NCBI RefSeq assembly: GCF_020026305.1
Contig: NZ_CP075691.1
Location: forward strand, 7,557,415-7,621,414
Origin: Streptomyces sp. 135
Lineage (GTDB): Bacteria > Actinomycetota > Actinomycetes > Streptomycetales > Streptomycetaceae
Reading direction: 5' to 3'
Length of the DNA: 64,000 nt
A model generated the notes under the pieces. That model made no database searches. It was given only the letters and a program-made list of their open reading frames with translations, and was not told where the DNA came from. The translations under genes and the position numbers were made by a program. Positions 52,051 to 60,147 of this stretch are shown here, one piece after another (the first letter of the stretch is position 1; each line of letters opens with the position of its first letter).

Positions 52051-52609
52051 TGGCGGGCCGCGCCGCGTCGAGCACAGTCATGAACCAGGCGGAGAACGGC
52101 CCCTTCTCGTGCCGGGCCGCCAGCTCCTCGGCCGTCACGAACGCGGTCTCACCGACCTCGGAGGGGTCCGGGCGCAGCGGCGACTGGACCATCCCCACGA
52201 AGAGGTGGTTGAACTCCTGCTCCACCAGACCCGAGTCCGGGTCGGGGTGGTTGTAGCGCACGGTGCCCGCCTCGGCGAGCAACGAGGGCGACACCCCCAG
52301 CTCCTCGTACGTGCGCCGGGCGGCCGCGGCGAAGGGCGCCTCGCCCGGGTAGGGGTGGCCGCAGCAGGTGTTCGACCAGACGCCGGGGGAGTGGTACTTG
52401 CCGAGGGCGCGCTGCTGGAGCAGCAGCCGCCCCCGCTCGTCGAAGAGGAAAACGGAGAACGCCCGGTGCAACTGCCCGGGCGCCTGATGAGCGGAGAGTT
52501 TCTCCGCCGTGCCGATCGTCCTGCCGTCCTCGTCGACGAGTTCGAGCAAGATCGCTTCTCCGGTGCCGTTCGACGAGCTGTTCGCCGCGGTGGCAGGTGT
52601 GATCGGCAT
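52016..52609 (-). CDS. idi: Isopentenyl-diphosphate delta-isomerase type I
   Basis: This 197-residue Nudix-fold enzyme interconverts isopentenyl and dimethylallyl diphosphate. The catalytic cysteine is in WSNTCCGHP (C83, by alignment with the NSVCGHP of E. coli Idi), with Mn ligands in LHRAFSVFLFD and the glutamate-bearing GLVEQEFNHLF. The ATG at 52607-52609 has AAGG six bases upstream; the longer frame reads through an upstream hairpin and is rejected. Isoprenoid supply fits the hopanoid-type genes that follow this region in S. coelicolor, but those are outside the window. Confidence 0.95.
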   Translation of the reverse strand: MPITPATAANSSSNGTGEAILLELVDEDGRTIGTAEKLSAHQAPGQLHRAFSVFLFDERGRLLLQQRALGKYHSPGVWSNTCCGHPYPGEAPFAAAARRTYEELGVSPSLLAEAGTVRYNHPDPDSGLVEQEFNHLFVGMVQSPLRPDPSEVGETAFVTAEELAARHEKGPFSAWFMTVLDAARPAIRELTGPSAGW

Positions 52610-52682
52610 ACCCATCCTTCGCTTCGGTCTTCGAGCCTCAAGTCTGCCGTACGTTCCGGACACTCCAGGCACTCCGGGGGCC

Positions 52683-52718
52683 GCATGTCCCGGCGCGTAC
52701 CAACGCGCCGGGACATGC
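52683..52718 (-). terminator. Perfect 16-bp hairpin terminator
   Basis: GCATGTCCCGGCGCGT (52683-52698) pairs perfectly with ACGCGCCGGGACATGC (52703-52718) across an ACCA loop. It separates the methyltransferase-acetyltransferase gene (upstream on this strand) from idi. Confidence 0.88.
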
Positions 52719-52755
52719 CGGCCGGACACCACCCGTGAGGGCGCCCGGAGGGGCC

Positions 52756-54027
52756 TCAGACCCCGAAAGCGGCCGGATACTTGATCGTGCCCTGTGGCAG
52801 CGGCGCGGAATCACCGGACTCGTTCAGGACAAGGGCCATCATGGCCTCGTCGGGAACCTCGAACCCTGGCCTGATCCCGTATCCCGAAGCGGGCTCGAAA
52901 CCGAACCTCGGGTAGTACGCCGGATGCCCCAGTACGAGGACCAGCCGCTCCCCACGCGCGCGTGCCGCGTCCAGCACCGCACGGACGACGGCCGATCCTG
53001 CCCCCGTCCGCTGATGCTCCGGGCGTACGGCGACGGGCGCGAGGGCCAGCGCGGGCGCCCCGCCCACCCGGCAGCGGGTGAGCAGCGCGTACGCGGCGAC
53101 CGAGCCGTCCGGCGCCTCGGCGACGTACGACAGACCGGGGAGCCAGGCCTCCGGGTCCGCGCGCAGCGCCTCCACGAGGTCGGCCTCCGCCCCGGTCTCG
53201 AACGCCGCGCCGTTCACGGCGTGCACGGCGGCCGCGTCGGCGGCGCTCTCCGGCCGGGTCGGCCAGGAGCCGGACGCGACGGGACGCAGGACGTAGCCGG
53301 TGTAACCGAACTCCGTCCCGTGCTCACGCCGCATCGCGATCTCCTCGCGCGTGGCGGCGAGGGCCTCGGCCATACCGGGCGAGCCGGGGTCCGCCGCGTC
53401 CGCGCGGGCGGCCAGGGGACCGTAGTACTCGTCCCAGTCCGACTCGGGCTGCTGGTGCGTCCCGAGCACGGAGTACCCGGCGGCGGTGGCGGCGCGGGCG
53501 TTCTCCTCGCCGGTACGCAGCGTGTAGTGCCGCTCCCAGAAGGCGCGCGCGGCGGCGGACGGCTCGGCGGCCGTCCACTCGCACTCGGTGACGACGAGCG
53601 TCCCGCCGGGTGCGAGCAGCCTGCGCCAGGCACGCAGCGCGTTGTCGAAGCCGATGCTGTAGGCCGAGCTCTCGGCCCACACGAGGTCGAACGACCCGTC
53701 GGGGTAGGGGAGTTCGGCCATGTCGGCCTTGACGGCGGTGATCGAGCCGGCGAGCCCGCACGCCCGCGCGGACGCCCGGAGCTCGTCGAGGAACGGCTCG
53801 TGCAGATCGACGGCCGTCACCTCGGCACCCGCCTCGGCGGCGAGCAGGAGCGCGGCCCGGCCGGGCCCGCAGCCCAGATCCAGCACGCGCGGGCGCTCGG
53901 GCAGCGTCCCCGCGAGGGAGAGCAGCCGCCGGGTGGTGTCGTCGGAGCCCGGGCCCTGCCGCGGCAGGCCGTGGTGCAGGGCGAAGAAGGCGTCGGTGAT
54001 CTCAGTGAGGGAAGCGTTGTCGGTCAA
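52756..54027 (-). CDS. Fusion of a class I SAM methyltransferase and a GNAT acetyltransferase
   Basis: The first ~250 of 423 residues form a class I SAM methyltransferase: motif I VLDLGCGPGRAALLL (48-62), the acidic loop VTAVDLHEPF and DLVWAESSAYSIGF. The last ~165 form a GNAT domain with acetyl-CoA motif VRPEHQRTGAGSAVVRAVLDAAR and the ending HPAYYPRFGFEPAS, typical of YhbS-like acetyltransferases. A fusion of these two is unusual, and substrates are unknown. The TTG at 54025-54027 has AAGGG nine bases upstream, but that site is buried in a hairpin (54037-54050) just after a 22-codon leader ORF. Confidence 0.85.
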   Translation of the reverse strand: MTDNASLTEITDAFFALHHGLPRQGPGSDDTTRRLLSLAGTLPERPRVLDLGCGPGRAALLLAAEAGAEVTAVDLHEPFLDELRASARACGLAGSITAVKADMAELPYPDGSFDLVWAESSAYSIGFDNALRAWRRLLAPGGTLVVTECEWTAAEPSAAARAFWERHYTLRTGEENARAATAAGYSVLGTHQQPESDWDEYYGPLAARADAADPGSPGMAEALAATREEIAMRREHGTEFGYTGYVLRPVASGSWPTRPESAADAAAVHAVNGAAFETGAEADLVEALRADPEAWLPGLSYVAEAPDGSVAAYALLTRCRVGGAPALALAPVAVRPEHQRTGAGSAVVRAVLDAARARGERLVLVLGHPAYYPRFGFEPASGYGIRPGFEVPDEAMMALVLNESGDSAPLPQGTIKYPAAFGV

Positions 54028-54036
54028 CGTGGGGAA

Positions 54037-54050
54037 CCCTTGGGTAAGGG
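54037..54050 (-). promoter_or_regulatory. Hairpin masking the ribosome-binding site of the fusion gene
   Basis: CCCTT-ACCC-AAGGG forms a 5-bp stem whose right arm is the AAGGG Shine-Dalgarno sequence of the methyltransferase-acetyltransferase gene. Its left arm begins 22 bases after the leader ORF stop. Confidence 0.4.
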
Positions 54051-54072
54051 GCCCGCGGACGTGCGAGAAACG

Positions 54073-54141
54073 TCAGGCGCGAGCCCGGGAAGCGGGGATG
54101 CACGTGTCGCCGCGCAGGGCGGCGTCGGCCACGGCAGACAT
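54073..54141 (-). CDS. 22-residue leader ORF with a strong ribosome-binding site
   Basis: The ORF encodes MSAVADAALRGDTCIPASRA plus two residues. It is preceded by AGGAGG seven bases upstream, the best Shine-Dalgarno match in the neighbourhood, whereas the downstream enzyme gene has a hidden one. It ends 45 bases before the enzyme start. This arrangement resembles leader peptides that control translation of the next gene. The single Cys and paired Arg codons might be sensed, but that is speculation. Confidence 0.5.
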   Translation of the reverse strand: MSAVADAALRGDTCIPASRARA

Positions 54142-54200
54142 CGACCCACCTCCTCGGATCCCAAAAGTTCGGACGAATATAGCACCGCCGGTCGCGCCGT

Positions 54201-55139
54201 TCAGTGGCAGAGCTTCGCCTCGTGCTCCGCGTGACCGCTCGGTTCCAGCTGGAAGGTGCAGTGCTCCACGTCGAAGTGGTCGCCCAGGCAGCCCTGGAGT
54301 TCGTGGAGCATCTTCTCGTGGCCGATGGAGTCGAGGGTGTCGGAGCCCACGACGACGTGCGCGGAGAGCACGGGCATGCCCGAGGTGATCGTCCAGGCGT
54401 GCAGGTCGTGGACGTCCTCGACGCCCGGCAGGTCGAGTATGTGGGCCCGCACCTCCGCCATGTCGACGCCCTTGGGGGCCGACTCCAGGAGGACGTTCAG
54501 GGTCTCCTTCAGGAGCTTGACGGTGCGCGGGACGATCATGACGCCGATGACGAGCGAGGCGATGGGGTCCGCCGCCTGCCAGCCGGTGAGCATGATGACG
54601 GTCGCCGAGACGATGACCGTGACCGAGCCGAGGGTGTCCGCCACGACTTCCAGGAAGGCGCCGCGCACATTGAGGCTCTCCTTCTGGCCGCGCATCAGCA
54701 GGGAGAGCGAGATCATGTTCGCGACCAGACCGAAGGCGCCGAAGAAGACGGCGAGGCCGCCCTGGGTCTCGGCGGGCGTGACGAACCGCTCGATGGCCTC
54801 GTACAGGACGTAGCCGCCCACGCCGAGCAGCAGCAGGCAGTTGGCGAGCGCGGCGAGTATCTCGGCGCGGGCGTAGCCGAAGGTGCGGCTCTCGGTGGGC
54901 GGTCTGTTCGCGAAGTGGATGGCGAGCAGGGCCATGCCGAGCCCCAGCGCGTCCGTCGCCATGTGCGTGGCGTCCGCGATGAGCGCGAGCGAATCCGCCA
55001 TGAGGCCGCCCACGATCTGGGCGAACATCACGATGACCGTGATGGCGAGCGCTATCCGGAGCCGCCCCTTGTGGGCCTGGGCCGCCGTCCCCGTCGCCGC
55101 TGCCCCGTGTGTGTGTCCGTGATCGTGCCCAGCCCCCAT
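54201..55139 (-). CDS. zitB: Cation diffusion facilitator, zinc exporter ZitB-like
   Basis: This 312-residue CDF transporter has six transmembrane helices, an N-terminal His cluster (GHDHGHTHG), the metal-site pattern DATHMATDALGLGMAL in helix 2 and ADTLGSVTVIVSA (site A residues) in helix 5, followed by a cytoplasmic domain with DLHAWTITSGMPVLSAHV. It exports Zn(II) in exchange for protons. The ATG at 55137-55139 has GGGAGG eight bases upstream. The symbol follows S. coelicolor zitB, which lies next to idi and is activated by Zur; a Zur-like palindrome lies upstream here (55268-55280). Confidence 0.9.
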   Translation of the reverse strand: MGAGHDHGHTHGAAATGTAAQAHKGRLRIALAITVIVMFAQIVGGLMADSLALIADATHMATDALGLGMALLAIHFANRPPTESRTFGYARAEILAALANCLLLLGVGGYVLYEAIERFVTPAETQGGLAVFFGAFGLVANMISLSLLMRGQKESLNVRGAFLEVVADTLGSVTVIVSATVIMLTGWQAADPIASLVIGVMIVPRTVKLLKETLNVLLESAPKGVDMAEVRAHILDLPGVEDVHDLHAWTITSGMPVLSAHVVVGSDTLDSIGHEKMLHELQGCLGDHFDVEHCTFQLEPSGHAEHEAKLCH

Positions 55140-55267
55140 GGAGCCCGCCTCCCGTGTCGGTCGTCGGTCTGCTGTTCGGTCGTCGCGCGACCACAGTGAA
55201 CTACGGGTGGGGGGTATCTGGCAACGCGGCACTGAACACCGTTGTCATCTCCCTGACCTGCGAAAAT

Positions 55268-55280
55268 GGCAATGATTGCC
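55268..55280. promoter_or_regulatory. Zur-box-like palindrome upstream of zitB
   Basis: GGCAAT-G-ATTGCC is a perfect dyad within the A/T-rich context AAAATGGCAATGATTGCC, rare in this GC-rich sequence. It lies about 130 bases upstream of the zitB start. Streptomyces Zur binds related AT-centred dyads and can activate zitB; binding here is inferred. Confidence 0.5.
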
Positions 55281-55325
55281 GTCTGGGGAAGGGGTGAAGG
55301 TCAGGGCGCCCCGATGATCGGATGA

Positions 55326-56309
55326 TCAGTCGCGAGGGGCCGGAGCGTGGTGCAGGCGCCAGCCCGCCCACGCCGACTCGACCATCTCGCGCACCCCGCG
55401 CCGAGCCGTCCAGCCCAGCTCCTCGGCGGCCCGCCGCGCGTCGGCCACGGCGCGCGGCGCGTCACCGGCGCGCACCGGCTCCACCAGCGCCGGCCGACGG
55501 TCACCGCTCACCTCGCCGATGAGGTCGATCAGTTCGCGTACGGAAACGCCTTCGCCGCGGCCGATGTTCACCGTCAGGTCGCCCGTGGCGCCGCCCGTGA
55601 GCCGCCGGGCCGCCGCCAGGTGCGCCTCCGCGAGGTCGGACACATGGATGTAGTCGCGTACGCACGTCCCGTCCGGCGTCGGATGGGTGTCGCCGAAGAT
55701 GCGCGGCGGTTCGTCACGGGTGAGACGGTCGAAGACCATCGGGATCACGTTGTAGACCCCCGTGTCCGCGAGCTCGGGGGCCGCGGCGCCCGCCACATTG
55801 AAGTAGCGCAGGCACACCGTCCCCATGCCGTGCGCCCGCCCTGCCGCCCGCACCAGCCACTCCCCGACGAGCTTCGTCTCGCCGTAGGGACTGACGGGCG
55901 CGCAGGGCGTGTCCTCCCCGATGAGATCCACGTCCGGCGGGTTGCCGTACACCGCGGCCGACGAGGAGAACACGAACCGCCGCACGCCCGCCTCGGCCAC
56001 CACCTCCAGCAGCGTCGCCAGGCCGCCCACGTTCTCCCGGTAGTAGCGCAGCGGCTGGGCCATGGACTCCGCGACCTGCTTCCGGGCCGCGAGATGCACC
56101 ACACCCGTGACGCCGTGTTCGGCGAGGACGCGGCGCAACAACTCGGCGTCGAGCGCCGAACCCCTGATGAGGGGGACGTCCGCGGGCAGCCGCCGGGGCA
56201 CTCCCGAGGAGATGTCGTCCAGGACGACGACGTCCTCCCCGGCGCCGGCCATGACGCGCGCCACATGTGCCCCGATATATCCGGCCCCGCCGGTGATCAG
56301 CCAAGTCAT
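55326..56309 (-). CDS. galE: UDP-glucose 4-epimerase
   Basis: This 327-residue short-chain dehydrogenase-fold enzyme interconverts UDP-glucose and UDP-galactose. It shows the NAD motif LITGGAGYIGAHVA at its start, the catalytic Ser/Tyr/Lys set in VFSSSAAVYG and SPYGETK, and RYFNVAGA plus the GTCVRDYIHVSDLA segment specific to GalE. The ATG at 56307-56309 begins the Rossmann motif. It is divergent from the envelope operon and might supply sugar nucleotides to its glycosyltransferase. Confidence 0.93.
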   Translation of the reverse strand: MTWLITGGAGYIGAHVARVMAGAGEDVVVLDDISSGVPRRLPADVPLIRGSALDAELLRRVLAEHGVTGVVHLAARKQVAESMAQPLRYYRENVGGLATLLEVVAEAGVRRFVFSSSAAVYGNPPDVDLIGEDTPCAPVSPYGETKLVGEWLVRAAGRAHGMGTVCLRYFNVAGAAAPELADTGVYNVIPMVFDRLTRDEPPRIFGDTHPTPDGTCVRDYIHVSDLAEAHLAAARRLTGGATGDLTVNIGRGEGVSVRELIDLIGEVSGDRRPALVEPVRAGDAPRAVADARRAAEELGWTARRGVREMVESAWAGWRLHHAPAPRD

Positions 56310-56536
56310 GGGCGCCCACCCTAAGCCAACGCTATGGGGGCAAGCCGGGCGCGATCCGGGCACGGTTTGGAGGGGCGGCCCCCCATCCACCATGATGATC
56401 GCGAAGGCCGAGGCCCTCGCAGGCCGCCCTTATCGGGGCGTGAACGGGTGGTGAACGCCCGCTTCTCATCATCCGATAGCCTCTGCCGACGTGCCGCCCG
56501 GCCGCTGTGGCCAGGGGCGCCCCCCTTACGCACGTG

Positions 56537-56557
56537 CCCGGCGCGAGCCGCGCCGGG
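56537..56557 (+). promoter_or_regulatory. Hairpin immediately upstream of the DUF5941 ribosome-binding site
   Basis: CCCGGCGCG-AGC-CGCGCCGGG is a perfect 9-bp stem ending four bases before the AAGGAG at 56562-56567. It may be part of the 5' leader or a terminator/attenuator. Confidence 0.5.
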
Positions 56558-56576
56558 AATCAAGGAGTGAGTTCGT

Positions 56577-58361
56577 CTGTCGACCGCCATCCTCACCGGT
56601 CAGCCGGTCCCCGGGTCGCCGCTCGAAGGCGATCTGCGGTCCCTCGGCTTCGACGTGCGGGTCGCCTCCGACGCGGCGGACGTCGAGACGCTGCTCGCCG
56701 CCGTGCCGGGTGACCAGCGGGTCGCCGTCGTCGACGCGCGCTTCGTCGGTCACGTCCACGCCCTGCGCCTCGGCCTGACCGACCCCCGCTTCGCCGCCTC
56801 CGCGGTGCCCGGCGCCGTCACCGCCAAGCCGGAGGCGCGCACGGCCCTCACCCACGCGCTGCGGACGAGCGCCGAGGCCACCGCCCCGCTCCCGGACTCC
56901 CTCGCCGCGGCCATGGAGTCCGGCGCGACGGACGTGCACCGCCCCGAGCTCGGCACCCTCGTGGCCACCGTCCCCACCGACCCGCAGACCCGCAACGAAG
57001 CGCGCCAGGCCGTCGCCGCCGTCGACGACGAGGCCGTCCGCCTGCGCACCGCGGTCAAGTCGCGGGACGGCTTCTTCACGACGTACTGCATCTCCCCGTA
57101 CTCCCGCTACATCGCCCGCTGGTGCGCCCGCCGGGGTCTGACCCCGAACCAGGTCACCACCGCCTCGCTGCTCACCGCCCTGATCGCGGCGGGCTGCGCG
57201 GCGACCGGGACGCGCGGCGGCTTCGTCGCGGCCGGTCTGCTGCTGATCTTCTCCTTCGTCCTTGACTGCACGGACGGGCAGCTCGCCCGCTACTCCCTGC
57301 AGTACTCCACGCTCGGCGCCTGGCTCGACGCGACGTTCGACCGCGCGAAGGAGTACGCCTACTACGCGGGCCTCGCGCTCGGCGCCGCTCGCGGCGGAGA
57401 CGACGTATGGGCGCTGGCGCTCGGCGCGATGGTGCTCCAGACCTGCCGGCACGTCGTCGACTTCTCCTTCAACGAGGCGAATCACGACGCCACCGCCAAC
57501 ACCAGCCCCACCGCCGCCATCTCCGACAAGCTCGACAGCGTCGGGTGGACGGTCTGGGTGCGCCGGATGATCGTGCTGCCCATCGGTGAGCGCTGGGCGA
57601 TGATCGCCGTGCTCACCGCGGTCACCACCCCGCGCATCACCCTCGTCGTCCTGCTCATCGGCTGCGCGTTCGCCGCCTGCTACACCACGGCCGGCCGTGT
57701 CCTGCGCTCGCTGACCCGCAAGGCCACCCGCACCGACCGGGCCGCCGGAGCCCTCGCGGACCTCGCCGACAACGGCCCGCTGGCCTCGGCCTTCGCCGCG
57801 CTCAAGCCCGGGGCCTGGCTGCGCGCCGCCCCCGTGCTCGCCTTCGTCGGCGGTGCCGTGCTCGTCGGCGCGGCGCTGAGCAACCCCTACGGCAGCCCCC
57901 TTGTCGTGGCCGCCGCCGCGCTGTACGTCGCCCTGTCCGGCCTCGCCCTGGTCATGCCCCTCAAGGCGCCCCTGGACTGGCTGGTCCCGCCGTTCTTCCG
58001 CGCCGCCGAATACGGCACGGTCCTGGTCCTGGCGGCCAAAGCCGATGTGAACGGGGCGCTTCCGGCGGCTTTCGGACTGGTGGCCGCGGTCGCCTACCAT
58101 CACTACGACACGGTGTACCGCATCAAGGGCGGTACCGGCGCGCCGCCGGCCTGGCTGGTGCGCGCGATCGGCGGCCAGGAGGGCAGGACCCTCGTGGTCG
58201 CGCTGGCAGCGGCCCTGCTGTCCGCCACAGATTTCACCGTCGCGCTCACGGCACTCGCCGTGGCCGTGGCACTGGTGGTGCTCGTCGAGAGCATCCACTT
58301 CTGGGTGACCGCTCACAAGCGTGGCGCACCCGCCGTACACGATGAAGGAGAACCCGCATGA
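56577..58361 (+). CDS. DUF5941 / CDP-alcohol phosphatidyltransferase family protein (CTG start)
   Basis: This 594-residue protein has an N-terminal domain (1-180) that looks like a degenerate nucleotidyltransferase and a membrane CDP-alcohol phosphotransferase domain with all motif residues: D230, D233-G234, A237-R238, G247, D251 and D255 (DCTDGQLARYSLQYSTLGAW onward). The linker VKSRDGFFTTYCISPYSRYIARWCARRGLTPNQVT is reminiscent of the bifunctional inositol-phosphate cytidylyltransferase/DIPP synthase. About nine further hydrophobic helices follow. The CTG at 56577 is chosen because AAGGAG ends nine bases upstream, an in-frame stop lies at 56568, no ATG/GTG/TTG lies between, and STAILTGQPVPG fits the expected start. 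The next in-frame standard start is GTG at 56655. Confidence 0.85.
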   Translation: MSTAILTGQPVPGSPLEGDLRSLGFDVRVASDAADVETLLAAVPGDQRVAVVDARFVGHVHALRLGLTDPRFAASAVPGAVTAKPEARTALTHALRTSAEATAPLPDSLAAAMESGATDVHRPELGTLVATVPTDPQTRNEARQAVAAVDDEAVRLRTAVKSRDGFFTTYCISPYSRYIARWCARRGLTPNQVTTASLLTALIAAGCAATGTRGGFVAAGLLLIFSFVLDCTDGQLARYSLQYSTLGAWLDATFDRAKEYAYYAGLALGAARGGDDVWALALGAMVLQTCRHVVDFSFNEANHDATANTSPTAAISDKLDSVGWTVWVRRMIVLPIGERWAMIAVLTAVTTPRITLVVLLIGCAFAACYTTAGRVLRSLTRKATRTDRAAGALADLADNGPLASAFAALKPGAWLRAAPVLAFVGGAVLVGAALSNPYGSPLVVAAAALYVALSGLALVMPLKAPLDWLVPPFFRAAEYGTVLVLAAKADVNGALPAAFGLVAAVAYHHYDTVYRIKGGTGAPPAWLVRAIGGQEGRTLVVALAAALLSATDFTVALTALAVAVALVVLVESIHFWVTAHKRGAPAVHDEGEPA

Positions 58362-59095
58362 TCGGCCTCGTGCTGGCGGCCGGCGCCGGACGGCGTCTTC
58401 GCCCTTACACGGACACCCTGCCCAAGGCCCTGGTGCCCGTCGACGGCGACACGACCATCCTCGACCTGACGCTCGGCAACTTCGCGGAGATCGGTCTGAC
58501 CGAGGTCGCGATCATCGTCGGCTACAAGAAGGAGGCCGTCTACGAGCGCAAGGCGGCCCTGGAGGCGAAGTACGGCCTCAAGCTGACGCTGATCGACAAC
58601 GACAAGGCCGAGGAGTGGAACAACGCCTACTCCCTGTGGTGTGGCCGTGACGCCATCAAGCACGACGTGATCCTCGCCAACGGCGACACCGTGCACCCGG
58701 TCTCCGTCGAGAAGACGCTGCTCGCCGCCCGCGGCAACGGCCAGAAGATCATCCTCGCCCTCGACACGGTGAAGCAGCTCGCCGACGAGGAGATGAAGGT
58801 CATCGTCGACGACGCCAAGGGCGTCCAGCGCATCACCAAGCTGATGGACCCCTCCGAGGCCACCGGTGAGTACATCGGCGTCACCCTCATCGAGGGCTCC
58901 GCCGCCGACGAGCTGGCCGATGCCCTGAAGACCACCTTCGAGCGGGACCCCGACCTCTACTACGAGGACGGCTACCAGGAGCTCGTCAACCGCGGCTTCA
59001 AGGTCGACGTGGTCCCGATCGGCGACGTCAAGTGGGTCGAGATCGACAACCACGACGACCTCGCCAAGGGCCGGGAGATCGCGTGCCAGTACTGA
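58358..59095 (+). CDS. Cytidylyltransferase-like NTP transferase (phosphocholine/inositol-phosphate type)
   Basis: This 245-residue protein is a nucleotidyltransferase of the sugar/alcohol-phosphate type: the N-terminal LAAGAGRRLRPYTDTLPKAL binds NTP, VAIIVGYKKE and NNAYSLWCG follow, and VILANGDTVHP and VKWVEIDNHDDL hold the metal aspartates. Patterns such as EEWNNAYSLW are typical of LicC-like cytidylyltransferases that make CDP-choline or CDP-polyols. It would supply the CDP-alcohol substrate for the phosphotransferases on either side. It overlaps the upstream gene by four bases (ATGA) with GGAG at good spacing. Confidence 0.9.
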   Translation: MIGLVLAAGAGRRLRPYTDTLPKALVPVDGDTTILDLTLGNFAEIGLTEVAIIVGYKKEAVYERKAALEAKYGLKLTLIDNDKAEEWNNAYSLWCGRDAIKHDVILANGDTVHPVSVEKTLLAARGNGQKIILALDTVKQLADEEMKVIVDDAKGVQRITKLMDPSEATGEYIGVTLIEGSAADELADALKTTFERDPDLYYEDGYQELVNRGFKVDVVPIGDVKWVEIDNHDDLAKGREIACQY

Positions 59096-60147
59096 CGAGG
59101 CTCATCCCCTCGCCGGTCGTCGTCGACATCCGGCCGGGGGCGATCGACGACCTGGCCGGTGTCCTCGCCGACCAGCGGATCTGCTCGTCGACCGGCAAGC
59201 TCGCCATCGCCATCAGCGGTGGCTCCGGCGCGGTCCTGCGCGACCGCCTCAAGCCGTCGCTGCCCGGCGCCGAGTGGTTCGAGGTCGGCGGCGGCACCCT
59301 CGATGACGCCATCAAGCTCGCCGACGCCATGAAGAAGGGCCGCTACGACGCGGTCGTCGGCCTCGGCGGCGGCAAGATCATCGACTGTGCCAAGTACGCC
59401 GCGGCGCGCGTGGGCCTGCCCCTGGTCGCCGTCGCGACGAACCTGTCGCACGACGGCCTCTGCTCGCCCGTCGCGACCCTCGACAACGACGCGGGCCGCG
59501 GCTCGTACGGCGTGCCGAACCCCATCGCGGTCGTCATCGACCTCGATGTGATCCGTGAGGCGCCCGTCCGCTTCGTCCGCTCCGGCATCGGCGACGCCCT
59601 CTCCAACATCTCGGCGATCCGGGACTGGGAGCTGGCCGCCCGCGAGCGCGGCGAGGACATAGACGGCCTGGCGGCCGCCATGGCCCGCCAGGCAGGCGAG
59701 GCCGTCCTGCGCCACCCCGGCGGGGTCGGCGACGACGGCTTCCTCCAGGTCCTCGCCGAAGGCCTGGTCCTCACCGGCATCGCGATGTCCGTGTCGGGCG
59801 ACTCCCGCCCGGCGTCCGGCGCCTGCCACGAGATCAACCACGCCTTCGACCTCCTCTACCCCAAGCGCGCCGCCAGCCACGGCGAGCAGTGCGGCCTCGG
59901 CGCGGCCTTCGCGATGCACCTGCGCGGTGCCCGCGAGGAGTCCGCGTACATGGCCTCGGTGCTGCGCCGCCACGGCCTGCCCGTGCTGCCGGAGGAGATC
60001 GGCTTCACCGTGGAAGAGTTCGTGAAGGTCGTGGAGTTCGCTCCGCAGACCCGCCCGGGCCGCTACACGATCCTGGAACACCTCGACCTGTCCACCGACC
60101 AGATCAGGGACGCATACGCCGACTATGCAAAAGCCATCGGTAGCTGA
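59083..60147 (+). CDS. Glycerol-1-phosphate dehydrogenase-like iron-containing alcohol dehydrogenase
   Basis: This 354-residue protein has the NAD(P) segment VGLGGGKIIDCAKYAA (about residues 88-103), the substrate segment ATNLSHDGLCSPVA, GIGDALSN, and metal-ligand regions SGACHEINHAFD and SHGEQCGLG. These patterns match sn-glycerol-1-phosphate dehydrogenases (archaeal EgsA, Bacillus AraM) better than generic iron ADHs. It would reduce dihydroxyacetone phosphate to a glycerol phosphate for the operon. The GTG at 59083 has GGGAG five bases upstream and overlaps the previous gene by 13 bases; translation is coupled. Confidence 0.88.
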   Translation: MPVLTRLIPSPVVVDIRPGAIDDLAGVLADQRICSSTGKLAIAISGGSGAVLRDRLKPSLPGAEWFEVGGGTLDDAIKLADAMKKGRYDAVVGLGGGKIIDCAKYAAARVGLPLVAVATNLSHDGLCSPVATLDNDAGRGSYGVPNPIAVVIDLDVIREAPVRFVRSGIGDALSNISAIRDWELAARERGEDIDGLAAAMARQAGEAVLRHPGGVGDDGFLQVLAEGLVLTGIAMSVSGDSRPASGACHEINHAFDLLYPKRAASHGEQCGLGAAFAMHLRGAREESAYMASVLRRHGLPVLPEEIGFTVEEFVKVVEFAPQTRPGRYTILEHLDLSTDQIRDAYADYAKAIGS

